From assembly GCA_946122785.1 (NCBI GenBank), contig CAMGYJ010000010.1, forward strand, positions 17,552,206 through 17,616,205: a stretch of 64,000 nt of DNA, read 5' to 3'. Below the pieces are notes generated by a model. The model did not search any database. It was given only the letters and a program-made list of their open reading frames with translations, and had not been told where the DNA came from. Both the position numbers and the translations under genes were made by a program. Numbering within the stretch: the first letter of the stretch is position 1; every line of letters begins with the position of its first letter. This document shows, piece by piece, positions 35,001-46,010 of this stretch. The DNA is from Linum tenue. Taxonomy: Eukaryota; Streptophyta; Magnoliopsida; Malpighiales; Linaceae.

Positions 35001-36390
35001 GTAAGGAAGTTTGAGCTTGCTCTGTTCTAGGTTGGAGAACAAAGAGAAGAGAAAGTTGATAGAGGAGTTAGATAAAAGTGGTCTCGGTGGTGGAGATATA
35101 ATAGAGAAAAGTGAGCGAAAAAAAATAATAAAAAAAGATAAAATGTATTGAATATTTATTATAGTTATTATATTAGTAAATTTATAATTAATAATACTCT
35201 TCCCATCTAATAATGCTATCATATCATATGTAGTAATACTAATAAGTATATTAAAAATATAAAATTAATAAAATAATGACGCTCTCAATTATAAGCTCGT
35301 CTTTAATTGACGTTCTAACGCTCTAGATCCCACGCCATGAACTTGTTACCTAAGTCGAGATATCTCAGTGCTAGTTCATTTCCCCAAATTGGCCATTAAA
35401 TGCCATCGGACTCAACAAAACTTCCAACATCAACAAGAGCAACACGATCACCATAGTTTGTCCATGGTATCCCATCTACCCCAATACTGCAGAAATGAGT
35501 AATCACCTCCTTCTGAACTATCATAGTGGTGAAAAGAAGGGGGAAAGTTAATATGTTAACTTGAAAATTCGTTAGCAGATACTAGCTGATATCCAAAATA
35601 CATGAACTAATATCCAAGTACTAAAATATCTAAAGAGCACAGACTAGTATTCAAAGTCTGATAACTAATATCCACCATGAATCAACTATTATCCTAAATT
35701 CACAAACTAATATCTAGAAGTTAGCAAAGTAACCGCGTCATTGTCATACATGATAAAGTCATACACCAACCGCCTTCACTTCTATTTGGATACAGTAATT
35801 TTAACAACTCTCATCTCTCCCATGCAAGTATGACTCACACCAATTTGATAGAGTTCTTCCCCCTTTTACTTTGCTCTCAATACTCACCCTATTGAATTCG
35901 CCATATCTTCGATTTTAAAAGAACTAGTTTAATCCAAAAAATAATTAACATAATTGACACTATCCTTAGGTCACCCAATTCATGGGTCGACCATCGCGGG
36001 TCCCAAATTAAAGCGTGAAAATGCATTTTTTTCAAGAGAGCGTCTACAATTCGCCAAATATCAATGACCGGAGCGCGAATTGTACTGGGAAGTTCACGAA
36101 TCTCTTGATGAATGGAGTTCTACTAGAGCAAAGAGATAAATTCCCCAACCTGCTGGCGGTTCAATTTCCTTCCGCCGCCGAATGACAATCGTTAATGCAA
36201 TCCTTTCTTTTTTACAAATTATGTTTTGGTACCAAAAATTATTTTTTCTTACAATTTCATAGCTAACTTTTTTTTTACAAATAAGTCTATAAATTTTGGT
36301 AATAAAATTACATTTTGGAATCCAAAATTTTTAATTTTTACAAATTAGTACCTTAAAATTTAAAACTTTACAAAAAAGTCCAATGTGGTG
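32035..36390. other. Gene-free stretch with unexplained blocks
   Basis: No intact gene. At 32430-32690 a GC-richer block of low similarity to its surroundings is unassigned. At 33110-33455 (plus) a frame with one stop reads EWRTFCVMDKDNQEKSRGF, then a Lys/Glu-rich coiled-coil-like run; it could be a decayed gene. At 34400-34520 and 35960-36080 related phrases start TTAGGTCACC(T/C)AATTC, suggesting two copies of an unnamed repeat. At 36230-36390 the sequence matches the phrase repeats seen near 15 and 16 kb. Confidence 0.45.
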
Positions 36391-36399
36391 TGAGATATT

Positions 36400-36773
36400 G
36401 GGCAATGTCTATTTTTTACCCAAACCTTTTTCAGATTCTTTTATTTTTAACCAAACCTATTGAATTCCTAAAAATTATCCAAACGTTAACTCTCCGTCAA
36501 CTTTTCTGTTAGTAATGCCGACTAAGTATGACCATAATGAGTTGACTTCCTCCGTGGCGGTCAGAACACCATCATTTACTATTTTTAATAAAAAGATTAT
36601 CAAAAAACAAAACAAAATCCCACATCTCACGTGGACGAAATAAGTAACGGTAACATAATGAATGCTCAGACTTTGATAAATTATAATACGTTTGGATAAT
36701 AAATAGAATTTTTATAAGTTTGTATAAAATAATAGAATCTAAAAAAGGTTTGGGTAAAAAATAGACATTGCCC
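36400..36773. mobile_element. Mutator-type MITE, 374 bp
   Basis: Terminal inverted repeats of about 50 bp: both ends read GGGCAATGTCTATTTTTTAC then CCAAACCTTTTT, with only a few differences beyond. The exact 9-bp target duplication TGAGATATT lies at 36391-36399 and 36774-36782. Long TIRs with a 9-bp duplication indicate a Mutator-like non-autonomous element. There is no ORF. Confidence 0.95.
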
Positions 36774-36848
36774 TGAGATATTTGTTATAGGTAAGGGTCA
36801 CAGGGTCAAACCTAACCCAGCCCTAAGTTGTCCCTCTACCCGTTCCGA

Positions 36849-37125
36849 CCCTTACAAGGTAAACAAATGACAAGTCCCTAATCAATCCCTATAGACAAAC
36901 TGAGTCGTCCCAACTCCCAACCCTTACAAGGTAAACAAATGACAAGTCCCTAATCTATCCCTATAGACAAACTGACTCGTCCCAACTCCCAACCCTTACA
37001 AGGTAAACAAATGACAAGTCCCTAATCTATCCCTATAGACAAACTAATCTATCCCTATAAACAAATGACAAGTCCCTAATCTATCCCTATAGACAAACTG
37101 ACTCGTCCCAACTCCCAACCCTTAG
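36849..37125. repeat. 72-bp minisatellite, about 3.5 copies
   Basis: Units start CCCTTACAAGGTAAACAAAT at 36849, 36921 and 36993. The last copies are rearranged by an internal duplication of CTAATCTATCCCTATA near 37020-37090. A second short duplication (CAAGCTTTCACCCCTA) follows at 37170-37240. Confidence 0.9.
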
Positions 37126-38074
37126 AGACAGAACGAATCCAGACGAGTCAGTAGGTCGTCCAGGTCAAGCTTTCACCCCTAATCTTACACTCCCACCCTA
37201 CAAACTCCGGTTCAAGCTTTCACCCCTACTCTTACACTCCCACTCTCACTCCACAAACTGGTTACCTAAGGTGATATAGACTAAAATACATGTTTGCTAA
37301 CTCAAATTACATAAACATAACTCAAATTACATGTTTCGTCCATTCAATACTGTTTAGATCAATTAATTTGAAAACCTAAAACGTTCAATAAAATTGTGAC
37401 ACATAATTCGCCAAATTAGGTCCCAAATCCAGCAATAATTCAAACCTCCGATAAAAGTCCATTGCAGCTCGCCGAAGATGATGCCGCCAGCCGGTAACTC
37501 ACTGGACTGGAAATTTCGAGGCCACAGCCAAAGGAAATGAAACATCTCAGGCTTTCCCTGAGCAGCATTGTAGATACAGAAAGGATCTGTTTTGACAAGG
37601 TCTTGCCAAAATTTCAACTGAAAGAATCGGTTCGGAAACTATTGACCCACTCAAATGATTTTGTTGAACTTCAATGTTAACCTGCACCGCTAGCCGTAAA
37701 CTTAACCAAAATCTTTGAGCGGCAGTGGCATAGATCATTCTCATTTTTAACTCCTGATTGAACTTAGTAAACAAGGAACTACCCCATAGATGTAACGCTA
37801 AATCTACGTACACAGTGAAAAGCTACTAGCAGCACCGATTCACAAACGTAAACCATCTAGATCTGAGGAGATAATTCAGGTTAACTCCCACTCCCTCTCC
37901 CTCTCAGCAAAAGAATGACCATAATCTCAACACATTCAATACAAGTAAGAGAGCTGCTGCGACTCTGTTCATGCTCTTGTATTGAATTTGACAAGTATTC
38001 GGCAGAGCATTAGTACTAAAAGAACATTTAAGAAAAAAGCACAGAATAAAAGCATATGTTGGACCAATAGAAAA
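37126..38074 (-). other. Downstream region of the snoRNA transcription unit
   Basis: Minus-strand frames of 84 and 88 codons (37617-37363, 37813-37547) overlap each other and show no domain. They are best read as chance frames in the 3' part of, or beyond, the snoRNA precursor. No further C/D box RNA with clear rRNA complementarity was found here. Confidence 0.4.
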
Positions 38075-38156
38075 GCATCAGAAACTGAAAATCTTTCTCA
38101 TACACTGGTTTCCAGTGTCAGAAGGTGTCCTAAGATTTTACTGATTTCATCACTGC
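38075..38156 (-). ncRNA. C/D box snoRNA guiding 25S rRNA methylation
   Basis: On the minus strand: short terminal stem GCA/TGC, C box GTGATGA, D' box CTGA (38118-38121), a C'-like TATGAGA, and D box CTGA (38078-38081). The 14 bases before D' (ATCTTAGGACACCT, at 38123-38136) are a perfect complement of the conserved 25S segment AGGTGTCCTAAGAT. By the D+5 rule the target is the U of AGGUG. It lies about 70 nt downstream of a second snoRNA under a shared promoter. Box spacing, guide length and context all fit; the name of the plant orthologue is left open. Confidence 0.85.
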
Positions 38157-38226
38157 CCATCTATGACCAACGAAAGCACAAAGCAATACAGAAATAGAAA
38201 AACAAAGTTGGGTTGGGCGGGAAAAA

Positions 38227-38316
38227 GGAATCAGAAAGAACGTAGCGAAATAATTTGTTTGATTCATCGATCCACAGATCGTCATCACAAATTGATGTTC
38301 AACTTTCATCATATCC
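38227..38316 (-). ncRNA. C/D box snoRNA guiding 5.8S rRNA methylation
   Basis: On the minus strand: terminal stem GGA/TCC, C box TATGATGA, D box CTGA (38231-38234). Just upstream of D is a guide of 16 bases (ATTTCGCTACGTTCTT, at 38236-38251) perfectly complementary to 5.8S rRNA AAGAACGTAGCGAAAT. The D+5 position falls on the A after GAAG, which matches, within one base depending on the 5' end, the A47 2'-O-methylation reported in plant 5.8S (in Arabidopsis assigned to snoR9, from memory). An internal CTGT/ATGA pair may be D'/C'. It is the first snoRNA of the cluster. Confidence 0.88.
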
Positions 38317-38505
38317 GGCCAGCCCCGACCAGACTACCTCCATCGAATCAAACGAAAACAATTGGACAAGATGAAAACGATGAAAAGCAAAACGAACTGA
38401 GCAAGAGAAAGGAATATATCAAGGAGAGGGCATAATTCGCAGTTTCTCTTAGGAAACAGGAAAAACAACCACAGCCTGCGGAGAACAGAGAAGAACTGCG
38501 ACTGT

Positions 38506-38605
38506 CTTATAAGGGTGTGCGACCCTCAAACCCTAATCCGACTGAATCAACTGGGCCCGTTACCGGTTTCGGCTCAATTACGAGGACATTACTCCTTCTG
38601 GCCCA
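38506..38605 (-). promoter_or_regulatory. snoRNA cluster promoter: TATA, telo-box, site II
   Basis: Upstream of both snoRNAs on the minus strand are a TATA-like TATAAG (38507-38512), a telo-box AAACCCTAA (38528-38536), and site II-type words TGGGCCC (38552-38558) and GGCCCA (38600-38605). This combination is characteristic of plant promoters for snoRNA clusters and ribosomal protein genes and supports an active pol II unit. The Mutator-like insertion boundary lies only 100 bp further upstream. Confidence 0.75.
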
Positions 38606-38705
38606 AATCTTATCACAACAGTACGGGGAAAAGGCTTTCGCGTATGCACTCAAGGCCCTAAGCCGAATGCATTTTTTTGCCCCTCACACAACCCAAGTTC
38701 CGAGA

Positions 38706-38982
38706 GGGTAAAATTTTTCTGATACCACTTAATTTTGAGAATTGAAAGAGTTATACCACTTATATTAGAATAGGAGTTCGGATACCACTGTTGTCGTCGA
38801 ATTGTGCGTCCGTCCGTTTCCCGTCCCACTGACTAACGACAATAATTATAAAAAAAATATTTTCGCCACATCAGCACTGACTGTATGCTGAGTCACTTTT
38901 GGAGGGACTCTGTTGCAAACTAATAAAACAATTAATAATAAAATAAACAAAAGGGAACATCGAACCCAGCATATTCAATTAA
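38706..38982 (+). repeat. Left long TIR
   Basis: Reverse-complement match to 48953-49196 with small indels. The inner edge is followed by a roughly 35-bp tandem duplication (AACAAAAGG...GAACCCA at about 38945-39010). Confidence 0.8.
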
Positions 38983-39014
38983 ACAAAAGGAACATTGAAC
39001 CCAACATATTTTTT

Positions 39015-39466
39015 TGTTGATGTGACTTGAATCGGACTATCAGCCGCTACGATTGGATTAGTCTGAGGTCTCGATGTTCGGCCAGATAGTGGGGTCCAGG
39101 GGCAACGCCCCAGTGGGGGTGCGGGGGGGGGGGGGGGGGGGGGGGAGGACGCCCCTGGCTCGTGTTGTATGGGCTCAATGTTATTTGGGTTCGGGTTTTG
39201 GGCCTGGTTTGTAACTGTTTCCTTTGTCATATTGGATTAGGTTTAGACCAACATGGAGAAGTACTATAAATACTTCTCATACTCCTTTATAATCTGTAAT
39301 CTCCTCGATATAGTGAAACTGGCTCTCTCTCACCCGTGGACTAGCTAACACACATCGTGTCAATGAACCACGTAAATCGTGTGTCTGTGTTTTTCGATTC
39401 TAGCTTTCGTATTCTCGCTTTATCGATTCTGGCGATTTTCCGATCCGTAGCAGCGCGTTTATAACA
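39015..39466 (+). repeat. Copia (Tork/Tnt1-like) 5' LTR with 23-G run
   Basis: Starts TGTTGATGTGAC and ends TTTATAACA directly before the primer site. A TATAAATA is at 39265-39272. It contains 23 consecutive G at 39123-39145. The start is inferred from the TG nearest the TIR; the partner 3' LTR is absent. Confidence 0.7.
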
Positions 39467-39468
39467 AG

Positions 39469-39480
39469 TGGTATCAGAGC
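39469..39480 (+). other. Primer-binding site (initiator Met tRNA)
   Basis: TGGTATCAGAGC lies two bases after the 5' LTR end. Confidence 0.95.
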
Positions 39481-40431
39481 CACAACTGGAAATCATGCTA
39501 GGTTTTTCGATTCAGAAGATCAAAAAGTTCACGGGGAAGAACAACTTTGCCATATGGCAGATCAAGATGTAGGCTTTATTAAAACAGAAAAGGGCTATGG
39601 GGGCCGCTGTCTGCGAAACAGAAGAAGGCAAGGGTCGATGATGATGAGTGGAATACCCTGGAGGAGAAGGCCCACTCGATCATCATGCTATCCTTGTTTG
39701 ATGACATCATCATTGAAGTCGCTGCTGAGAAGACTGTCGCGGGCTTGTGGTTAAAGTTGGGGAGTCTGTATATGACGAAGTCCTTAACCAACAAACTGCA
39801 TCTCAAGCAACGGTTGTTCATCTTGAGGATGCAAGAAGGTACGCCTTTGAGGGAACATCTCGAACAACTTAACTCTATTTTACTGGATCTACGTAATATA
39901 GATGTTCAAGTAGATGACGAGGATGCTGCTCTAATCCTGCTGGTTTATTTGACGAGTTCATATGAGAATTTCGTTGATTCTTTTATTGCCGGTAAAGAAA
40001 GCGTGTCGTTGGAGGATGTCAGGTCTGATCTTCATACGAGAGAGATCAGGCATAAGGTGTCCGGATCTGGTACAGGTGGTGAGGCATCGGGTTTGGTTGT
40101 TATAGGTGGAAAGGAAAACAAGAAATCTGGTAAAGGGAATTCAAACAAGAATTACAAGGGTCTCGGTCCACAACCAGGTGATGCTTGTCACAACTGTAAG
40201 GAAGTGGGGCATTGGAAGTACAACTATCCTAGGAGAAGAGGGCAACAAAAGAAACAAGGTTCAGTTGCCGTGGCAGAAGTGGACAACAGTTCTGAAGACG
40301 ATCTCGCCTTGGCTGTAGATGAGAAGGCACATCGTGGGGATGTGTGGTTTCTGGATACTACAGCCTCATACCATATGTCTCCGAACAGGGATTGCTTCAC
40401 AACCTACGAGCATATAGATGGTGGTAACGTG

Positions 40432-41355
40432 TGATATGACCCTGGTTAGGATCACGATCAGAGTAACCAACGCAGCCAACAAGAATTGAGAAGTTTATTT
40501 GTTTGAATCACAATCCGAACGTGATGACGAATCAATCGAACAACTTTCTCACGGGAAAGAGGCTCAACGATTTAGGGTAGAACTCGCACAACTGGTCGTG
40601 ATTCACCAGCTGATGCTTGAGCTTGATCTCGAGCTTGGGATTGATCCCAAACACACAATCAAACACGATCAAACGAAGATCATGAATTAAACGAAAACAA
40701 CTTATGATTAATCTTCTTCTCTCCCCCATTACACGTTAATTGAAAACCTACAAATAGACAAGGGAACACTACGAATCACAAGAGATACTATCCTAACCAA
40801 ACAATGAAATGTAAGCTTAAACAGAATCCAAAAAGAACAATGAAACCAAGGTTCTTCTCGGCCAAGTAAGTGCCTTGAGCTGCACGTTTGTAGTGTCCTG
40901 GGTACCAACTTGGGGCTCTTAGAAAATGGGGTAAATCGTCTTGTCAAACTCATCCAACCCCTTCACGTGGAAGTAGAAGTTTCCTTCTTTCGTTTGCAAC
41001 GTCCAGCTGGTCTAAATCATCTCCCATCAACGAGAACCAGCCTTCCAAAGTTGGTATCTCAACACCAAAATCTGCTCCTATACTTAGACAAATTCGACCC
41101 TTCCTGCCTATGTTCAAGTAGCCTCCTTCTTCCAGCTCATTATGGAGTTCTAGTTGGACTCAAGAAGTGATTGATGGCTTTCTGGAAAGCTTGCAACTCG
41201 TCCTATCCCGACGGGTGAAATTCCAACCATATGGAAACCCAAAATTCAAGTTATAAGGGCTGGAAATAGGGTCCTGAACACGAAATTCAAACTCATCAAC
41301 ACACTTGAATTTAGTTTCCATTTGATTCGTTGAGCGCCAAGATGAGACCTCATCA
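40432..41355 (-). repeat. 3' LTR of RT-less gypsy member 1
   Basis: On the minus strand an open frame enters from the interior and a related frame ends NERRKLLLPREGVG then stop at about 40950, matching the end of the LTR ORF of member 2. Frame breaks exist between. Confidence 0.9.
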
Positions 41356-42436
41356 GGCCCTCCCTATTGAAAAAGATTTTCCCACAAAGCTTGAGTAGGC
41401 TTGTAGCTAAAAAGATGCAAGGTAGCTTCCCAAACAGGATCCCAAAAGTCGAACGTGCCTCTCTTTGATTCAATTCGCCTTTGATCTTGAATTAAATGGT
41501 TTATGATGATCATTGGGGCAACAAATCCCTCATACAAGCCATAGGTTGCTTTCCCCCCACGAACTTCCCAGCAATTTCCTGCAGAAAATACGAATATTTT
41601 AAAGCTGGAAATTTTCCAGTTTCCGGTGGACGGCGATGAAGCTCCGGGGACAGTCCCAAAATTGGGGATTCTTCATACGGGCTTCGATTGTCCGATTCGT
41701 GGTGCCCAAGAGGTTTACCCGAACCCCAATTGTTATCCCCACACAGTTCTGAAGCTCGACGTTGCCCCATACTGAACGATGAGCCCTCCAAGTTCTTCCC
41801 GCGCTTTTCATCGTCGAACTCCGGTGACCGGCAAATTTGAAAAGCCAAATTGGGGCTTTCTTTCTGGATCAATTTCGACCGGATTTTTCATTTGCGACAC
41901 GTTCGTGATCCCTCCAGCAACGGATTTCGCCTCTCAATTGGCGCAGAAACCTCTTGAAACTCCAAATCCGACTTCGAGTTCTTGGCGTCGAAGAACAACC
42001 TTTCTGGGCACGAAGAACACCACTTCAGGACCAAGGTGGTTGGGTTCGTGGTTCCTCTTTGCCACTCGTTGGAGGTTGTTGGGTGAATTTGAGGCGTGAC
42101 CACACCTTCCGTGACTTCCGTAGTCGCCGCTGTAAGTCCACGCCATACTGCCTGTTTCAGGGGAACGACAGAACATGGCAGCTCTCGCCGTTGCCGAACT
42201 TTGAGACGGTGACCCTGTAGACTCGTCAACAGGTATCTATGGGTCACCAAAGTCTGTTCAGGCCGCTTTGGGGAGGAAGCTGAGCTAATGCCAAGCTATG
42301 TGAAGCTTCGCGCAATCTTTCGTTGGTCTTCGATCACCTCGGCCGGAGATAATGGCAAGAGTTCCAACGTCCTTCTTCCATGGTTGAAAACGTACGAGTT
42401 GGTACGCCCATTGTGCATTGCTTTCTTGTCGTACTG
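41356..42436 (-). pseudogene. 3' region of RT-less gypsy member 1 (post-protease frame)
   Basis: It starts with the end of the protease domain and its linker (DGRTNTYVFNHG, LPLSPAEVIEDQRK). A long mostly open but frame-shifting stretch of unknown function follows. Its end reads FDFWDPVWEATLHLF, then LFQ-stop-GGPDE across the purine tract. The same spacing occurs in member 2 (FIDPIWDQFCERF, LFQEGGPD), where the stop is a Glu codon. I do not recognise the domain. Confidence 0.6.
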
Positions 42437-44111
42437 TCATGGATGCCCCAGAAGAAGATGGGTGGCCTGCATTGGGGCGACATCGCATTTGGTACTATCC
42501 CTGTACGTGCCGATCTCAAACAGAACGGTAACTTGCGCATTCACCCGAACCGATCCACAATCATTTAACCATCTCAAATTATACGGTTCTGGGTGCTTTT
42601 CAGTCTTCAAGCCCCACTTCTTCACTGCTTCCGCACTAACGACATTCACACAACTTCCTTCGTCAATGATCATAGAGGCTAAATGTGTGTTTACCTTGCA
42701 GCGGGTATGGAAAATGTTGTGCCTCTGATTTGCCTCTGCCACTGCGGAGATGGTTAGTGCTTGATGATTGAGGAAGTTCCCTTTGGGAGGCTTGATTTCC
42801 ACTGGATGATCATCTACAAGGGAACCAGGTTGTGGTTCTGCCTCAATTGTCTCGTCCACATCAGTGTCTTCATCCTCCTGCTCTTCCCCTTCTTTGTTTT
42901 CATCAAACCCATACTCCCCATTGTCAAGCAGAACTAGTGTTCGCTTGTTGGGACATTGGTAAGCTTTGTGACCCTTCCCTCGACACTTGAAGCAAGTGAT
43001 CATGTCCATCTTCTCATTAGTATTAGGCCTGAATGGTGTTGGAATTTTATCTCCAACACTACGAACTGGAATTGGGGCAGCAGGTTCCGGTTTTGATCGT
43101 GTAGCTCCATTGTTGGAAGGGAAGTTCATGTTTCGCCCTGATGTCGACGTGAGTTGCTTCTCAACCTTCATCGCCAAGTAGTAGACATCCTGGAGAGTGG
43201 AAAACTGCCTCAGCTCTACCTCTCACTTGATTTCCCGGTCTAATCCACACAGAAACCTGGAGATGGTTGCTTCCCTGTCCTCCCTTACATCAGCTCTTAA
43301 CAGCAGAAGTTCCAGCTCCTTATAGTACTCATCTACAGTCCAAGAGCCCTGCCTGAGACCTTGGGGAGCCTCATGTACCTCCATCAAATAGTAGCTTGGA
43401 ATGAAACGATCCCTGATCACACTCCGAAGCTCGTCCCATATTGCAATAGGGGCCTGCAAGTTTATACGTCGACGAGCTTGGGTTTGTTCCCACCACCCAG
43501 CTGCGTAATCAGCAAATTCGTACGTAACAAGAGCTACTTTTTGGAATTCAGGACACGGTTGCGCAATGAAGTACGCCACGACCTTTCTTTCCTAGTACAA
43601 ATATTCAGACGCGTTGTTATTACCCCTGAATCGAGGCAACTGCAAGCGAGGCATTTGTGCCTGCTCGTAAAATCCGGTGGCCTGGAATCCTCCCTGCTCT
43701 TGCAACTATTCAGGGTAATACTCGACTCTCGGCAACATAGAAGGCGTGTATTGGTAGGTTCCAGGGGGAGGAGTTGTCTGGAATTGATTTGGGTAAAACC
43801 CCGGCGCTGTGTTTCTTGCTAGTCGTGGCCACGTTTCGGGATCGAACGTCGCAACCGGTGTCGCCATTGAAGTCGTCGATTGGGGAATATGGTAAGGAGG
43901 AGGGCGGGGGGGGGGGGGGGGGAACAGGATTCTGAAGCGCAATCGCGTCGAGCTTGGCCAACACATCATCGATTTTGTTCGAATTTTCTCGGATATTGTC
44001 TCTCTGTTTGTCGAGCTGTTGTTGCAGGAACGACGAGCTCTGCGTCTGGATGAACGCCAACAATTCTTCCTTCGTCATCGCTTGTAAGTCACCTATAGAG
44101 GAATCCGCCAT
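42437..44111 (-). pseudogene. Gypsy gag and protease-type domain, member 1
   Basis: Gag N-terminus at 44111 (MADSSIGDLQAMTKEELLAF) with a Pro run encoded by a 17-base G/C homopolymer at 43906-43922. A gypsy capsid region follows (YEFADYAAGWWEQTQ, WDELRSVIRDRFIPSYY, WTVDEYYKELE; 43579-43223), then a CCHC knuckle (CFKCRGKGHKAYQC, about 43000) and an acidic linker. The protease-like domain has MIIDEGSCVN where D-x-G-S is expected, then WLNDCGSVRVNAQV and LLLGHP. At least two frame breaks (near 43.7 and 43.2 kb) interrupt it. The D-E-G change would weaken protease activity. Confidence 0.85.
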
Positions 44112-44276
44112 TACGGAAGTCTCCTTCTCTTTTGCTTTCTGGCGGTGAGTCTTTACTAGAGTGACGTTTTGAAGTTGCTCCGGTGAGAATTTCCAGAATC
44201 CGACTCGTACGCCCGTACAGAGCTTTTTCCGGCGACGAAGAAAATTACAATTTCAAAGCACGCAAGTCCTGTGTTT

Positions 44277-44297
44277 GAACCAGGCGATGATGCCACT
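44277..44297 (-). other. Primer-site-like sequence of member 1
   Basis: The minus strand reads AGTGGCATCATCGCC then TGGTTC directly after the 5' LTR. It matches the initiator-Met primer site of member 2 (AGTGGTATCAGAGCC then CCGTTC) with few changes, so it is a degenerate version of the same site. Confidence 0.6.
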
Positions 44298-45219
44298 TGA
44301 TATGACCCTGGTTAGGATCACGATCAGAGTAACTAACGCAGCCAACAAGAATTGAGAAGTTTGTTTGTTTGAATCACAATCCGAACGTGACGACGAATCA
44401 ATCGAACAACTTTCTCACGGGAAAGAGGCTCAACGATTTAGGGTAGAACTCCCACAACTGGTCGTGATTCACCAGCTGATGCTTGAGCTTGATCTCAAGC
44501 TTGGGATTGATCCCAAACACACAATCAAACACGATCAAACAAAGATCATGAATTAAACGAAAACAACTTATGATTATCTTCTTCTCTCCCCCATTACACG
44601 TTAATTGAAAACCTATAAATAGACAAGGGAACACTACGAATCACAAGAGATACTATCCTAACCAAACAATGAATGTAAGCTTAAACAAATCCAAAAAGAA
44701 CAATGAAACCAAGGTTCTTCTCGACCAAGTAAGTGCCTTGAGCTGCACGTTTGTAGTGTCCTGGGTACCAACTTGGGGCTTTTACAAAATGGGGTAAATC
44801 GTCTTGTCAAACTCATCCAACCCCTTCACGTGGAAGTAGAAGTTTCCTTCATTCGTTTGCAACGTCCAGCTGGTCCAAATCATCTCCCATCAACGAGAAC
44901 CAGCCTTCCAAAGTTGGTATCTCAACACCAAAATCTGCCTCCTATACTTAGACAAATTCGACCCTTCCTGCCAGTGTTCAAGTAGCCTCCTTCTTCCAGC
45001 TCGTTATGGAGTTTAGTTGCAGTCGAGAAGTGATTGATGGCTTTCTGGAAATCTTGCAACTCGTGCTATCCCGACGGGTGAAATTCCAACCATATGAAAA
45101 CCCAGAATTCAAGTTATAAGGGCTGGAAATAGGGTCCTGAACACGAAATTCAAACTCATCAACACACTTGAATTTAGTTTCCATTTGATCCGTTTGAGCG
45201 CCGAGATGAGACCTCATCA
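44298..45219 (-). repeat. 5' LTR of RT-less gypsy member 1
   Basis: A 922-bp partner of 40432-41355. Most differences are single bases, including a TGA within the NERRKLLLPREGVG frame here. Confidence 0.95.
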
Positions 45220-46010
45220 ACGTGGTTATGGCAAATGGAGTTGTCTGCAAGGTTGTTGGAATCGGGTCCTTAAAGGTTCGGGCACATGATGGTTCGTTCT
45301 GTACCGTGAATGATGTCAGACATGTTCTACGAATGACAAAGAGCCTGATCTTCTTGAGTCTACTCGATAGTAAGGGTTTTAGCTTCAAAGGAAAAGGTGG
45401 AGTTGTGTATGTCTGCAAAGGTTCAAGGAAGGTGCTGAAGGGCGTGAAGCGTGGGACCTTGTATGCATTACAAGGGTCTGTGTTGTCTGGTTCATCTATA
45501 GTTGCATCGTCTTAGGTTCATCAGGAAGATATGACCACTCTCTGGCACATGAGACGTGGGCATATTAGTGAACGAGGGATGCAAGTTCTGTCAAAGATGG
45601 ATCTTCTTTGAGGGCACAAGGTGCAGAATTTGGAATTCTGTGAGCATTGTGTGTTAGGGAAGCTACATCGCAGCAAGTTTCCCAAGAAGGGTATCCACCG
45701 GACGAAGGGGATACTGGATTACTTTCAGTCCAACTGTTGGGGTTCTTCACGAGTTGAATCCATTGGAGGCATCATGCCATTTTTTTGTCTATTATTGACG
45801 ATTATTCGAAATTTACTTGGATTTTCAAGTTGAAGCAGAAAAGTGAGGTTTTTCACGAAGTTCAAGGAGTGGAAGACATTGGTGGAGAATCTGACTGGAA
45901 AGAAGATCAAGAAGCTGCGAACGAACAATGGTTTGGAGTTCTGTAATTCTGAGTTCAACGAATTCTGCAAGGATGAAGGGATTGCCCATCATGGTTGGTC
46001 ACCTTCTGAG

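Larger units (their letters stand above)
40432..45219 (-). mobile_element. RT-less gypsy-type element, family member 1
   Basis: LTRs of 924 and 922 bp (40432-41355, 44298-45219), TGATATGACC...CTCATCA, with exact target duplication ACGTG (40427-40431 and 45220-45224) splitting the host copia protease. On the minus strand the primer site follows 44298 and the purine tract AATAGGGAGGGCC precedes 41355. The interior of about 2.9 kb encodes gag and a protease-type domain but no RT, RNase H or integrase, so it must rely on another element's enzymes. The LTRs are highly similar, with a few substitutions and single-base indels. It shares its layout with 58999-62501. Confidence 0.93.

Noticed and set aside
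34409..35353. Possible Harbinger-type element with TTAGGTCACC / GGTAACCTAA-like ends
   Set aside because: Inverted tips match only weakly and a TTA duplication is not consistent on both sides.
37363..37813. Two overlapping minus frames as a protein gene
   Set aside because: No domain, mutual overlap, and location downstream of the snoRNAs make chance frames more likely.
38420..38440. Match to 18S rRNA (GAAACTGCGAAT on the minus strand) as a third snoRNA guide
   Set aside because: The match is in sense orientation to rRNA, so it cannot pair, and no C/D boxes surround it.
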